A DNA stretch of 64,000 bases from Ignavibacteriales bacterium (GCA_016714125.1 JADJNX010000001.1:372001-436000); one strand, 5' to 3'. Counted from the first letter of the stretch, positions 1-10,313 are shown. Notes: generated from the letters alone by a model not told the origin. Translations and numbers: made by a program.

Positions 1-987
1 TCAAATAGAGAGAAATTACAAAGATTGCTTAATCAACCAATCTCGCAAGCAATACTTGCTGATAACGATGAATTCCTTTTCTCGAATCATTCATTCCTCA
101 CCGAAACCGGAGAAAAGATTTTTACACTTTTCTGTGTAACTAAAAATCCAGAACTCACAGGTGGAGTTATTACTGAAGCCGTGGGAACCCCTGATCCATC
201 AGGTGCTGCTGGTGCAGTTGTTTCCATGACTATGAATTCTGAAGGTTCAGTTGAGTGGGCAAGAATCACAGGAGCAAACATCGACAAAAGATGTGCAATT
301 GTTCTAGATGGTGTTGTTTACTCGGCTCCCGTAATCAGAAATAAAATTACAGGTGGAAGAAGCCAGATTGATGGAATGAAAGACCTGAACGAAGCAAAGC
401 TATTAGCTAACATCTTAAATGCAGGTGCCTTTGCTGCTCCGGTTGAGATAATTGAAGAAAGAACGGTAGGACCATCCCTCGGTGAAGATTCAATCACTGC
501 AGGTTTGCAGTCAGTTATGTTTGGTTTCCTTCTGGTAGCCGGGTTTATGATTGTTTACTACCGTGGCGCGGGAGGCATCGCCTCATTTGCACTGGTATTT
601 GTGATTACAATGATCATTGGTGTTCTGGCAGCTTTTGGAGCTACTCTTACATTGCCGGGTATCGCGGGTATCGTGCTTACTATCGGTATGGCGGTAGATT
701 CGAATGTGCTAATCTATGAGAGAATTAGAGAAGAAATGGCTCTTGGAAAAACAATGAAAGCTTCGGTTGAAGGCGGATTCGCCAAAGCCGGTTCTGCCAT
801 CTGGGATTCCAATATTACAACCCTTATAACCAGTATCATACTCTATCAGTTTGGTACCGGTCCTATTCAAGGTTTTGCGCTCACCCTGATGATCGGTATT
901 CTTACCTCATTATTTGGAGCACTGGTAATTGCGAAGGTAATCTTCGAATATTTCACCGATAAGGGTCATCCCGTTTCATTAGGTTAA
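1..987 (+). CDS. secD: Protein translocase subunit SecD, 3' part only
   Basis: SecD pairs with SecF in the inner membrane and uses the proton gradient to help SecYEG/SecA release exported proteins. The reading frame is open from base 1, so the N-terminus lies outside the window; about 328 residues are present. What remains is the end of the P1 periplasmic domain, with 'IVLDGVVYSAPVI', followed by the 'RTVGPSLGEDSI' entry into the membrane domain. The conserved TM4 segment 'GMAVDSNVLIYERIREE' carries the Asp used in proton coupling. Several hydrophobic helices follow, as expected for the SecD C-terminus. secF starts 32 bases downstream on the same strand, the usual secDF order. The TTG at 25 is just an internal codon. 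Confidence 0.95.
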   Translation, partial: SNREKLQRLLNQPISQAILADNDEFLFSNHSFLTETGEKIFTLFCVTKNPELTGGVITEAVGTPDPSGAAGAVVSMTMNSEGSVEWARITGANIDKRCAIVLDGVVYSAPVIRNKITGGRSQIDGMKDLNEAKLLANILNAGAFAAPVEIIEERTVGPSLGEDSITAGLQSVMFGFLLVAGFMIVYYRGAGGIASFALVFVITMIIGVLAAFGATLTLPGIAGIVLTIGMAVDSNVLIYERIREEMALGKTMKASVEGGFAKAGSAIWDSNITTLITSIILYQFGTGPIQGFALTLMIGILTSLFGALVIAKVIFEYFTDKGHPVSLG

Positions 988-1019
988 TCTAAAAGGTTTT
1001 TAAGGAGCTAACAAAAACA

Positions 1020-2162
1020 ATGCGAATTTTTCATAATCTAAATGTTGATTTTCTCGGAAAGAGAAAATTCTTCTACATGCTCTCAACTACAATATTTGTC
1101 CTCGGACTTATAAGTATCCTCGTTCGTGGACTTCAGTTTGGTATCGATTTTAAAGGTGGTACCGAAGTTGTGCTCGAGTTTGAAAAGCCAATCGAAATTA
1201 CTAAAGTCCGCCAGTATCTTTCCGATATCGGGCTTGGAAATATTGAAGTGAAAACTTTTGGCGATGAAACCGGTGCTCTAATCAGAACTGAAGCACAGGA
1301 AATCCCTGAAGCAAACAAACCCAAAATTCTTTCAATTATTGAAAAGAGAATTGATGAGGTTTACAAAGGTGTTAAAATTGAAAGAACCGAAAATAAAAAT
1401 ACCGGTTCTGTAGTTTACAAATTTGCGGGTCCTGATTCTGCAACCAAGGTGAGCAAAGAGCTCTTCCAGGATGGTTTCCAGGCATCAAGAGTTTCTCTTG
1501 AGGCTGACAACTCTGAAGTGGTTGTGAGAATTGGTGTATCGGACTGGATTAAAGAAAACCTTCGTGCACAACTCCCCGGCAACGCATTTAAAGTACTTAG
1601 AGAAGACAGAATTGGTCCTAAGATCGGTGACGAACTTAAAAGAGATGCGATTATCGCAGTTGTTCTTTCTCTACTGGGTATCTTAATCTATCTCGCTTTC
1701 CGATTTAAGTTCTTCTTTGCTATCGGTGCGGTTACTGCTCTTTTCCATGATGTGTTGCTGACTCTCGGAGTCTTTTCACTTTTCTACGATCTAATCCCCG
1801 GTTTAAACCTCGAAATAGATCTGACGATTATCGCTGCTTTCCTTACACTTATCGGTTATTCGATCAACGATACAGTTATCGTGTTCGACAGAGTGAGGGA
1901 AACAATGAAAATCCACAAGAACGCCCCCCTCGAACAATTGATGAATGAGGCAGTGAATAAAACTATGAGTAGAACAATTCTTACCGGAGGTACAACCCTC
2001 TTAACTGTTGTGATACTTCTCATATTTGGTGGTGAAGTAATCAGATCATTTGCATTTACACTCTTCTTTGGTATTATCGTGGGTACTTACTCATCGATCT
2101 TCGTTGCGAGTGCATTTGTTCTCGAATATGTAAACAAGAAGAAAATAGATGTAGATTTCTAA
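1020..2162 (+). CDS. secF: Protein translocase subunit SecF
   Basis: SecF is the partner of SecD in the SecDF accessory translocase. The 380-residue protein has TM1, then the 'FGIDFKGGTEV' signature near residue 40, a periplasmic domain, the 'RIGPKIGDELKRDA' motif near residue 200 and five more helices. The 'GYSINDTVIVFDRVRE' motif contains the conserved Asp in TM4. A Shine-Dalgarno-like AAGGAG lies about 15 bases before the ATG. It is slightly longer than many SecF proteins (about 300-330 residues) because the periplasmic domain is enlarged. It probably shares a transcript with secD and ends at the hairpin at 2183-2216. Confidence 0.96.
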   Translation: MRIFHNLNVDFLGKRKFFYMLSTTIFVLGLISILVRGLQFGIDFKGGTEVVLEFEKPIEITKVRQYLSDIGLGNIEVKTFGDETGALIRTEAQEIPEANKPKILSIIEKRIDEVYKGVKIERTENKNTGSVVYKFAGPDSATKVSKELFQDGFQASRVSLEADNSEVVVRIGVSDWIKENLRAQLPGNAFKVLREDRIGPKIGDELKRDAIIAVVLSLLGILIYLAFRFKFFFAIGAVTALFHDVLLTLGVFSLFYDLIPGLNLEIDLTIIAAFLTLIGYSINDTVIVFDRVRETMKIHKNAPLEQLMNEAVNKTMSRTILTGGTTLLTVVILLIFGGEVIRSFAFTLFFGIIVGTYSSIFVASAFVLEYVNKKKIDVDF

Positions 2163-2182
2163 CCGTTGTTATTAAAACTTTA

Positions 2183-2216
2183 AAAGGCTGATTCGGAACG
2201 GATCAGCCTTTTTTTG
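2183..2216 (+). terminator. Rho-independent terminator after secF
   Basis: A 10-bp stem AAAGGCTGAT/ATCAGCCTTT with a 9-base loop is followed by a T-run. The A-rich left flank lets it act on the opposite strand too. The stop codon of the convergent DedA gene falls inside the right arm. Confidence 0.85.
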
Positions 2217-2859
2217 TAATATGTCGGTGTTTAATGTATTTATGAATTCCTTTGTAACCCGCCGGAATCACAGATGCAAACGCCACGATAAACAGGGTAA
2301 GAGTGAGGTTGTTTTTCACAAAAGGGATATGACCAAAAAAGTAGCCTGCCCCAACATATAACAAGATGTACATCATTGCAGATAGCAAACTCGACAGAAA
2401 AAATGTTGAAAATTTCATCTTCACTATTCCTGCCACGAATGGAGCAAAGGTCCTTACAATCGGAAAATATCGTGCAAGGAACATTGTAGTGCTACCATGT
2501 TTATGGAAAAAATCTTCAGTAGCTTTAATGTAGGAGGGTTTGATAAACCTGTTATTCATCTGATAAGCCCTGTCTCCAAGTCTTTTTCCTATTGCATAAT
2601 TTATCATATCACCGATAAAAACAGCAGCTGTAAACAGGGTAAAAAGTGCAAAAGGATCCAGTTGACCATATGCAGCTATTGTTCCTGCTGCAAAGAGAAC
2701 AGTAACCCCCGGAAGAATTGGGGTCAAAACAAAATTGGTTTCAAGCAGTATCAGGATGAAAAGGAACAAATATGTTACATTTCCATATTCCGTTGTGAGT
2801 AGAGAAAGATAGTTATCGAGGTGATTAACAATCTCCCAGATTTGACCTAAAAAATCCAT
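2203..2859 (-). CDS. DedA family membrane protein
   Basis: DedA proteins are polytopic inner-membrane proteins related to VTT/SNARE-associated scramblases; some members move undecaprenyl phosphate or maintain envelope integrity and proton motive force. The 218-residue length is typical. The family signature 'FLARYFPIVRTFAPFVAG' near residues 125-142 and the upstream 'GDMINYAIGKRLGDR' motif are present. Both belong to the re-entrant SNARE_assoc domain, and hydrophobic segments lie at the N-terminus and near residues 155-200. The gene is convergent with secF and its stop codon lies within the secF terminator. It appears monocistronic. Confidence 0.92.
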   Translation of the reverse strand: MDFLGQIWEIVNHLDNYLSLLTTEYGNVTYLFLFILILLETNFVLTPILPGVTVLFAAGTIAAYGQLDPFALFTLFTAAVFIGDMINYAIGKRLGDRAYQMNNRFIKPSYIKATEDFFHKHGSTTMFLARYFPIVRTFAPFVAGIVKMKFSTFFLSSLLSAMMYILLYVGAGYFFGHIPFVKNNLTLTLFIVAFASVIPAGYKGIHKYIKHRHITKKG

Positions 2860-3000
2860 GAATAAAAAACTGCTGCTTTCGATTATCGATTAATAAAGTA
2901 TTCATTTCAGCAGATTTTTCTGCAGAGTGAGAATTAAAATTAAGTTACATTTCAAATTTACCAAAATGAATCGTTTAAGCCTCCAATTTGTTTATAGAGT

Positions 3001-3016
3001 ATTGTAAATTTACAAT
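3001..3016. promoter_or_regulatory. 16-bp perfect palindrome upstream of the CorC-like gene
   Basis: ATTGTAAATTTACAAT reads the same on both strands and ends 17 bases before the ATG at 3034. This is a suitable place for an operator or a promoter-overlapping repressor site. In AT-rich DNA it may be chance, and no regulator gene adjoins it. Confidence 0.3.
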
Positions 3017-3033
3017 TCATTATTTAGAAAAAA

Positions 3034-4327
3034 ATGACAGAAATAATAACAGTTTCTATTCTTATCCTTCTAAACGGCTTTTTTGCCATGTCCGAGATTG
3101 CACTTGTCTCTTCAAGAAAATCCAAACTTGAAGATATGGCAATGAAGGGTTCAAAAGGGGCAAAAACAGCCTTAAGTCTTCTTGCTCATCCCGAAAATTT
3201 TCTTTCGAGTGTCCAAATAGGTATTACAATGGTTGGCATCATCTCAGGGTTGTATGGAGGCGTTGCTATTGTTGAAGATGTCACACCAATTATTGCGTCC
3301 ATTCCATTACTGGAGAATAATTCAGTAGAGATCGCCTATCTCATCGTGGTAGGTATAATAACTTACCTTTCACTTGTCATCGGTGAACTCTTGCCTAAAT
3401 CGATTGCCTTTAATGATCCTGAAGGAATTGCAATAGCTGTTGCCCCCGTTATGCATACTCTCGCAATTTTAACCATGCCACTGGTAAAAACTCTTACAAT
3501 CTCAACCAAAATTCTTCAAAAGATTTTGAGGATTAAAGCGAAACAAGAATCACCTCTTTCAGAAGAAGAATTAAAACTTCTTATTAAACAGGGAGCACAA
3601 TTTGGAACTTTCGACAGCTATGAGAGTGCTATGCTTAACAGTGTCTTCCGGTTTGGCGATCGCACGGCCCGCTCAGTAATGACCCCAAAACGGGATGTGA
3701 TAGCTCTCGACCTTGATGATGGGTTTGATGTGAATTCAAAAATAATCTTTTCCTATGATTTTAAGGTTTTCCCTGTATATAAAGGAACCATTGATAATCT
3801 GATTGGAATTATCGAGGCAAAAGAATTTCTGAAAAGGTTTAATGTTTCAGGCGCATTTGATTTAAATGAAATAGTGATTCAACCCGTCTATATTCCTGAA
3901 ACGCTTGTTTCCACCAAAGTAGTAGAGAGTTTTAGAAATTCGAAACGCCATTTTGGAATTGTGGTTAACGAATCAGGTTCATTTAAGGGTATTATAACTC
4001 TTCATGATATTATTGAAAATTTGCTGGGTGACCTTCCGGAAAAAGATGAAATTGATGATTCCCCTACCATCACATTACGCAAAGATAACTCATGGCTCGT
4101 GGACGGTACTGTCCTTGCTTGATATTCTCAATGAACAAATACCACTTCACCTCCCCACCCACGAAAGTGAATTTGTCACACTCGGAGGATTTGTTGCATC
4201 CAAACTTGGGCATATCCCAATTGCCGGAGAATTATTCAGTTTTAACGGCTTTCGGTTTGAAGTCGTTGACATGGATGGAAGACGGGTGGATAAAGTGCTT
4301 ATCTCAGTTGAAGAATCAATTTATTAA
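3034..4327 (+). CDS. CorC/HlyC family CBS-domain membrane protein (one-base frameshift)
   Basis: Members carry a DUF21 transmembrane domain, a CBS pair that binds adenine nucleotides, and a C-terminal CorC_HlyC domain; the family is linked to Mg/Co efflux. Residues 1-190 are hydrophobic DUF21 and residues 200-330 contain the CBS pair ('RSVMTPKRDVIALD', 'KGIITLHDIIENLLGD'). The first frame stops at 4122 just after 'WLVDGTV'. The CorC_HlyC domain ('GGFVASKLGHIP', 'FEVVDMDGRRVDKV') continues to 4327 in the next frame. Removing one C near 4113-4118 joins them as 'DGTVLLDILNE', matching the family spacing and giving 430 residues, the usual length. Likely an assembly error rather than a dead gene. 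Confidence 0.9.
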
Positions 4328-4364
4328 CAATTCGGAAAATAAATTAACCATATAAGATGCCATA

Positions 4365-5288
4365 TTGAAATTTTTTAACTTTAGAAAAAATAAAAAAATT
4401 GGACTCGCGCTAGGTAGTGGTTCAGCCAGGGGGCTTGCACATATTGGAGTCTTAAAGGCAATCGAGGAATATGGGATCAAGATCGATTATATTGCCGGAA
4501 GCAGCATAGGTGCGTTTATAGGCGGGGCGTATGCCTTAGGCACACCACTGGTTGAAATTGAAAAGGCGGCACTTCAAACAGATTGGAAACTGGTAGCTAA
4601 AATTTTTTCACCGTCACTATCTTTGTCCTCAATCGCCAATTCAAAATATCTGAATGAATTTCTCAAAACATTTTTTGGGGTAACAACCTTCGAAGACCTG
4701 AAGATTCCGTTTGAAGCTGTCTCGAGTGATATCAAGACCGGTGAGCCTGTTATTCTAAATCATGGCAGCCTTCTTACTGCTGTCAGAGCCAGTATCTCAA
4801 TTCCTGTTCTCTTCGCCCCTGTATCCATTGCCAACCGCAAACTTGTAGATGGTGGACTTGTGAACCCCACCCCCGTTGATCTGGTGAAAGCAAAGAAAAT
4901 GGACACAATTATCGCTGTGAATCTTCGACGAAACTATTCCGAAAATCCTTCAAGTGAGGAATTGCAGACAATCACCGAAGATTCGGTTTTGAACGGACTC
5001 TCGATTAATGAGAAAGTTCAGTACTTTTTAAAACATCCCGTCGATTATTTTAATAGTGTGACTGAAGAACGACCCTCAGAAATGAAAATTTGGGAAGTAT
5101 TGTATCAGTCATTTGATATTGTCCAGGACCATATAGGCGACCTCACAATGAAAATGGCAAAGCCTGACATATTAATTGAACCAAAAACAGAAGGTTTTTC
5201 ACTTTTCGATTTTAATCGTGCACCTGAACTGATTGATATCGGCTATAATATTGCCAAAACTAAGCTGAAAGTTCTTGAGAGGAAATGA
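4365..5288 (+). CDS. Patatin-like phospholipase (RssA-type)
   Basis: This is a predicted cytoplasmic or membrane-associated serine acyl hydrolase acting on phospholipids, using a Ser-Asp dyad. The oxyanion-hole loop 'GSGSARG' is at residues 17-23. The nucleophile elbow 'GSSIG' has Ser47, and the catalytic Asp sits in 'VDGGLVNP' near residue 165. Length 307 residues fits the YchK/RssA group. It starts with TTG; there is no in-frame ATG near the N-terminus, and the Lys/Phe/Asn-rich leader precedes the first strand of the fold. The preceding CorC-like gene ends 37 bases upstream, so the two may be co-transcribed. The substrate is unknown. Confidence 0.9.
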   Translation: MKFFNFRKNKKIGLALGSGSARGLAHIGVLKAIEEYGIKIDYIAGSSIGAFIGGAYALGTPLVEIEKAALQTDWKLVAKIFSPSLSLSSIANSKYLNEFLKTFFGVTTFEDLKIPFEAVSSDIKTGEPVILNHGSLLTAVRASISIPVLFAPVSIANRKLVDGGLVNPTPVDLVKAKKMDTIIAVNLRRNYSENPSSEELQTITEDSVLNGLSINEKVQYFLKHPVDYFNSVTEERPSEMKIWEVLYQSFDIVQDHIGDLTMKMAKPDILIEPKTEGFSLFDFNRAPELIDIGYNIAKTKLKVLERK

Positions 5289-5305
5289 GGGTAAATCCCT
5301 CACTG

Positions 5306-7843
5306 CTATTTCACTTTTAGGATCAACGCAGTCTCGTCATCATACGGTTCACGATCACCGCGGAATTCTACAAGCTTTTCAGTGATAACATTATACTGTT
5401 CTTCAGATGTCAGGTGGTTGTTCGCAGCAAAAAGTTCTTTAAGCCGGTCATCACCAAACAGTTCGTTTTTTGAGTTCATCATCTCGGTGATACCATCAGA
5501 GAAGAGAAGTATCGAAGTTCCCGGAATTAGATCAAGTCTTACCTCTTCCAGATGCAGATCAAACAGATCACCCCGGTCCAGACCCACTGCAAGCCCCTTG
5601 GGCTGTAGATAATCTGCTTTACCGCCCTTGGCTATTAAAACCGGCGTATGGCCCGCCCTGCACACCCGCAGGCAGTTTAATTCGGTATCCAGACCCATCA
5701 GTGTCATTGTAATAAACCAGTTTTTACCCAGTGATTCGTAAATCTTCCGGTTGAGTTCTTTAAGAATTTCCGAAGGAGTTCTGTCATGTGAACAAAGCAT
5801 GTGCAGCATCGCCTGAACCCTTGTCATGTGAAGTGAAGCAGGAAGTCCTTTACCGCTAACATCGCCAATAACGATAAAAAATCTTGACTCTGAAACTTTA
5901 ATGATATCAAAATAATCACCACCAATATGTGAAGCGGGTATCATCTTCCCAAATATCTCAATATTATCCCTGATTGGAAATGAGCCGGGAAGAAGAGACT
6001 CTTGGATCTGCTTTGCGAGATCGATATCTCTTTCAAGCTGGGCTTTTCTCGTTTCAGCTTTGTAGAGTCGGGCATTTTCGACCGAAACTGCTATTTGGGA
6101 CGTCACTGAACTTAATGACTCAAGATCACGGTCAGCGTATGGATTTCCGTTGTATTTTTCGCCCAGAGCAAGAAAGCCAATTAATCTTCTGTTTACTTTA
6201 AGTGGAAGAATAAGGTTGTAACCCTCATTCTTAAAAAACGCCCTGTCTTCCTTGTCGAAAACATCAAAGGATTCTTTATGAATTATCCTCTTTTTCCCTT
6301 CGTCGAGATAAACATTATATTTCAATTCAAAATCTTTTATGTCGGTATTGAGGGCATCAAGTTTTTCTACATTTCCAAATTCTTCGGCAAGGTGAAAGCT
6401 ATCACCGTTAGCAAGGTAGATTGACATTTTTCTGACTATTATCAGATCCCTGAACATATCCTTAACTGACTTGAGGATGTTTTCCAAACCGACAATATTG
6501 ACAAGTTCTTCACCATAATTCAACAAAATCTGATTATTAAAATATTGATCGGGGAAAAACCGTTTTGTTATAAAATCCTGAAATTTGTCTTTTGTTTTTT
6601 GAAACACTAAAGCAAAAATCACAAAGCTTAAAACTGCAACAAAGTTTCTATACTCTTCACCAAAGATTGTGCCCACACCCTGACCAAAACCATAGATGGA
6701 AAGGAAATAGATGACTGCAATACTCAAGGAGACACTTCCATAGAGTATTGTATTCTTTACCACAATGCTTACATCCATCAACTGATACTTGAATATGGCA
6801 ATTGCAAAAGCAATTGGTATCAATGTTAAAGTTAACAGAACAATATAAAACTCAGGGTGGTTATAGAATATCAACGCATTGTTAGGAGCCAGGAAAATTA
6901 TACCAAAAACACTGCCAATTCCCAAAAGATATACAGCTGCCAGCCACCTAAGAGGTATTCCCTCCTGTTTCTTTCGGTATTTGATCACACCTGCCACGAG
7001 AGAAACAAATCCGAAGAGGAGTGCAAAAATGTTTATGATTGAGATAAGGAACTCGGGATTTGGGAATGTTCTCATAGTTGAGGGATCACTCAACATCTCA
7101 TTGGTTCTGTATATCGCCCATATCCCAGGAATTGTAAAGAACAAGTACAAAATATATGTTGAATACTTGTATTTTAAAATCTTACTCTTATGCGGGAAAA
7201 GGAGGAAAAAATGTACAAAAGTACCCGCCGCAAAACAGCTTGATAATAACATGGGATAATAGTAAAGTGTCGGGACATCAAACTTTGGGTTCATAAACAT
7301 TAAACTATCAAGAAACGCACCTTTGGTTGATTGGATGGTTCCAAACACGCCTATCAAGTAGAACAGAGTCTGCAAAACGCCGTAGGGGTTTGAGATTATG
7401 ACCAGATACCCCACCATTAACCAGACAAAATAGAAGATTGCATAGTAGAGATTGGGGTAATGAATCAATTTCTTGACAAATACATTTTTGGTAAGTATTT
7501 GTCCATCCCGTTTGATCGTATATTGAGCATATTCTCCATAATCGAGTTTATTAAGTATCTGTTGTGCAGTATATGTTTCTCTTATCGTTTCACCGTTGAT
7601 CTTGAGGAGAATATCGCCGTTCTTAATTCCGGCTTTATCAACAACACCCCCGGATTTGATATCCTGAATAATTATCCCCCACTCGCCGGCTCTGTTTTTA
7701 CCTGCAAACCACAAACACTCATCATTTGAGGTGGTGTTTATGAAAATCAGCTGGTAAATGCTGAGCAAACCAACAAGTGCCAACAACAGTGTAACACTGT
7801 TGATTATAAATTTTCGATCGAAGAAGATGCTGTTTATTCCCAC
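5306..7843 (-). CDS. Membrane PDZ-GAF-SpoIIE serine phosphatase (RsbU-type)
   Basis: This is a predicted PP2C-type phosphatase that dephosphorylates an RsbV-like STAS protein. From the N-terminus it has a membrane helix (about 13-33), a PDZ domain (about 45-120, 'GVVDKAGIKNGDILLKING'), a block of hydrophobic helices (about 130-400) and a GAF domain (about 450-600). The SpoIIE/PP2C domain is at 640-845, with metal-binding motifs 'GGDYFDII' and 'VIGDVSGKGLPAS' and a C-terminal 'DDETALIL'. A PDZ fused to a 7TM-like region and RsbU output is unusual. Last gene of the operon that begins at 12373; only 2 bases separate it from the preceding gene. The ligand sensed is unknown. Confidence 0.9.
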   Translation of the reverse strand: MGINSIFFDRKFIINSVTLLLALVGLLSIYQLIFINTTSNDECLWFAGKNRAGEWGIIIQDIKSGGVVDKAGIKNGDILLKINGETIRETYTAQQILNKLDYGEYAQYTIKRDGQILTKNVFVKKLIHYPNLYYAIFYFVWLMVGYLVIISNPYGVLQTLFYLIGVFGTIQSTKGAFLDSLMFMNPKFDVPTLYYYPMLLSSCFAAGTFVHFFLLFPHKSKILKYKYSTYILYLFFTIPGIWAIYRTNEMLSDPSTMRTFPNPEFLISIINIFALLFGFVSLVAGVIKYRKKQEGIPLRWLAAVYLLGIGSVFGIIFLAPNNALIFYNHPEFYIVLLTLTLIPIAFAIAIFKYQLMDVSIVVKNTILYGSVSLSIAVIYFLSIYGFGQGVGTIFGEEYRNFVAVLSFVIFALVFQKTKDKFQDFITKRFFPDQYFNNQILLNYGEELVNIVGLENILKSVKDMFRDLIIVRKMSIYLANGDSFHLAEEFGNVEKLDALNTDIKDFELKYNVYLDEGKKRIIHKESFDVFDKEDRAFFKNEGYNLILPLKVNRRLIGFLALGEKYNGNPYADRDLESLSSVTSQIAVSVENARLYKAETRKAQLERDIDLAKQIQESLLPGSFPIRDNIEIFGKMIPASHIGGDYFDIIKVSESRFFIVIGDVSGKGLPASLHMTRVQAMLHMLCSHDRTPSEILKELNRKIYESLGKNWFITMTLMGLDTELNCLRVCRAGHTPVLIAKGGKADYLQPKGLAVGLDRGDLFDLHLEEVRLDLIPGTSILLFSDGITEMMNSKNELFGDDRLKELFAANNHLTSEEQYNVITEKLVEFRGDREPYDDETALILKVK

Positions 7844-7845
7844 TC

Positions 7846-9518
7846 TTACAACACCTTTATTACGATTATGGTAATATCATCCGATTGAAATGCACCGTTT
7901 GCATGGTCATAAACCGAATGTTTAATTTTTTCAAGTATTTCATTGGAACAAAGGCCTGCAACATCTTTTACTTCAGCTTCCAGCTTTTCATCCGTGAACT
8001 CCTCATCCTCAGGACTCTTGGCTTCGGTAACTCCATCAGTGAAGAGAATAATCAAGTCACCACTTTCGAGTTGTACGGTCTCCGAGATATATGGCATAAA
8101 TGTTTTCATCACACCGAGTATTATACCTCCTTTGTCAAGGTAGATTATCTCGCCATTCCTGATAAGGAGGGGTGGATTGTGGCCAGCGTTCACATAACTT
8201 AGGGTTTTAGCGGCGTTATCGATAATCCCCCAGAAGAAAGTAATGAACTTACCGTCTGAGGTGTTCTCAGATACAAGATCGTTGATGGTACCTGTAGCAT
8301 CATCGATCGAAACATTTTGAGTACAAATCGATTTCAAAAATGCCTGAAGGTTTGCCATTAATAGTGCCGCAGGAACACCCTTCCCCGAAACATCACCAAT
8401 GGCAACAAAATATTTTTCATCGTCTTTTTTAATGATGTCGTAATAATCCCCACCCACTTGTTTGGATGATATCGAAGTGGCTGCAATTTCAAATGATGGC
8501 ATCTGCGGAATCTCTTTTGGAAGCAGATTCTGCTGGATGTCTTTCGCCAGTTCAAGCTCTTCTTCAAGTTTTTGTTTCTCGAGTGCCTCTCTGAAAAGTC
8601 TTTTGTTTTCAAGAGAAATTATAGCAAGGCTTCCAATGGAATAGATAAACTCGATGTCACTATTACCATAAGATTGAGTGTTAACTCTTTTACCAAGAAG
8701 GATAAGCCCCTTTGTCTCGTTTTGCATCTTCATCGGCACCACAATCTCAACTTTTAAAGCAACCAGATCGTGATTAAGCTTTTCAAGATCTTCGCCGGCA
8801 TAATGAGTGTCGATGTTTTTAAGCATCAACCAGTCAACTATATCTTTTAATTTACCTTTGTGGATGGTTGTCTCGAGTATTTTGCTTTTTTTATCCTCAA
8901 AATAATAATGGCATAAATTGAGGAAAGGAAATGTCCAAGTAGTGAGTAAGCAAGAAGTCTGCTGATTCTACTCTCTTCGGTGAGAAGTCCAAATTCCTTA
9001 CTTAGTTCAAAAAGTGAACTGAGCCTGTTAATCCTGGAATCGAGATCACGGTTCACTTGTTTAAGTTCAGTAATATTCAGAGCATTCTCTATGGCAGTGC
9101 CTGCAATATTTAAGATTGTTCTTAAAAAATCTTTCTCTTCCTGCGAATAGGGCTGTTTTGTAATCTTTTCACCAAGAGCAATATAACCCAGATCTTTTCT
9201 TGATGAAGATATCTTTTCAACCACTGAAGCACCAAGCTGGTTGTATGCCTGCAAGAGTGATTCTTGGTTAGAAACTGAATGTTTGGTGGAATTAAATGCA
9301 GATATTGTTTCAGCATTGATCCCTTTTGCAGTTTTGATACAGGCAACCCCCTGTTCCTCGATAACCACAAAACCCTTCGTGGTAAGAAATTTACCAAGAC
9401 AACTAAACAAAAGGTTGTTCAGGGTAAAATTCAGATCAAGGCTTGAGTTCACAATTCTGCTGAACTCAACCAGAGCAGATAAATTTCTTTGGAGTTTAAG
9501 AGTTTCCGTATCAGCCAT
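7846..9518 (-). CDS. GAF-domain SpoIIE serine phosphatase (one-base frameshift)
   Basis: This is a second RsbU-type phosphatase, apparently soluble. The N-terminal reading frame (9518-8847) encodes a GAF domain and the start of another. The C-terminal frame (8829-7846) has the rest of GAF 2 and the PP2C/SpoIIE domain ('GGDYYDII', 'AIGDVSGKGVPAALLM', 'QSDDITIIVIK'). The break is an A4 tract at 8899-8902 on the plus strand. Adding one base restores 'IIIFEDKKSKILETT' and yields one 557-residue protein: GAF about 15-170, GAF about 190-325, SpoIIE about 355-557. It sits 2 bases after the RsbW stop and 2 bases before the PDZ phosphatase, so translational coupling is likely. Confidence 0.88.
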
Positions 9519-9520
9519 TT

Positions 9521-9951
9521 TTAAGCAATTTTTTTCTTCAAAACAAGTTTATTATACTCACCGGAGACAGAAAGATAGTCAACCTCATCCATCAATATTT
9601 TCATTAGATGGATTCCCAATCCGCCTCTTTTTTCTCCTTCAGATAAGAAACCATATCTGGAGATTTCACTTGCGTAGGATTAAATCCGGCTCCATAGTCG
9701 GTAAGTATTATTGTGCATTCCGTATCATCACAGATGAAAGTGACTATTATTACACCTTCAGGGCTGTTTTTGTAAGCATGTCGAATTATGTTTGAAGCTG
9801 CTTCATCAACGGCAAGAATTAGCTTGTCGATAACTTCCTTCCTGATGAGAAAACTGAGAGCCGAAGTGCTCACAAATTCCCTTATCAGCGACAGATTTTC
9901 GGTGCTGCTCTTAACTCTTAATTCCAGGTTGTTAGAGTTGTTGTTATTCAC
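9521..9951 (-). CDS. RsbW-type anti-sigma factor / serine kinase (one-base frameshift)
   Basis: RsbW kinases phosphorylate an RsbV partner and sequester a sigma factor or other target when RsbV is phosphorylated. The HATPase fold shows the N-box 'VDEAASNIIRHAY' and the G1 box 'DYGAGF'. The uncorrected frame ends at 9604 before the G2 box. Adding one base to the T6 run at 9628-9633 restores 'KKRGGLGIHLMKILMDEV' and extends the protein to a TAA at 9521, 143 residues in all, the normal length. It lies between RsbV (6 bases away) and the GAF phosphatase. Its sigma target is not in the cluster; no sigmaB-like gene adjoins. Confidence 0.9.
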
Positions 9952-9956
9952 TGTGT

Positions 9957-10313
9957 TTAAGCACCTTGTTGTTTAAATTTGTTCAATGCATCCTTCTCAT
10001 CATCCAGGATGTCATAGAGCAATGGAAAACCGAGGAGATCGAATATCCCGTAAACTGCGGGCTTCATCTCCACAAGTTTTATATCGCCATTGTTCTCTCT
10101 CATCGTCTCTATGTATGCCATAAAGACGCCGAGACCGGCTGATGATATATATTCAAGATCTTTAAAGTTTACCACAACCTTATATTTATTTTGGTCAATC
10201 AAGCCTGTAAAAGCCGACTCAAGGTCGGGAGCAGTATGAGCATCAAGGTAGCCACTTAGTTCTACTATGCTGAACTCCTCACTCTCTCGTAAACTTGTCT
10301 TAAATTCTGCCAT
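9957..10313 (-). CDS. RsbV-type STAS anti-sigma factor antagonist
   Basis: This 118-residue single STAS domain protein is the predicted phosphorylation switch between the RsbW kinase and the SpoIIE phosphatases encoded around it. The phosphoacceptor motif 'YISSAGLGVF' is at residues 55-64, with Ser57/58 as the acceptor. The N-terminal strand and 'GYLDAHTAPDLE' match the anti-sigma antagonist family. Its start codon overlaps the stop of the upstream 686-residue phosphatase by one base, and the RsbW start follows the RsbV stop directly, so all are likely made from one transcript. Confidence 0.93.
   Translation of the reverse strand: MAEFKTSLRESEEFSIVELSGYLDAHTAPDLESAFTGLIDQNKYKVVVNFKDLEYISSAGLGVFMAYIETMRENNGDIKLVEMKPAVYGIFDLLGFPLLYDILDDEKDALNKFKQQGA

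Noticed and set aside
2908..2923. GCAGA/TCTGC hairpin before the DedA gene
   Set aside because: Too short and not followed by a T-run; it lies upstream of the genes on both sides.
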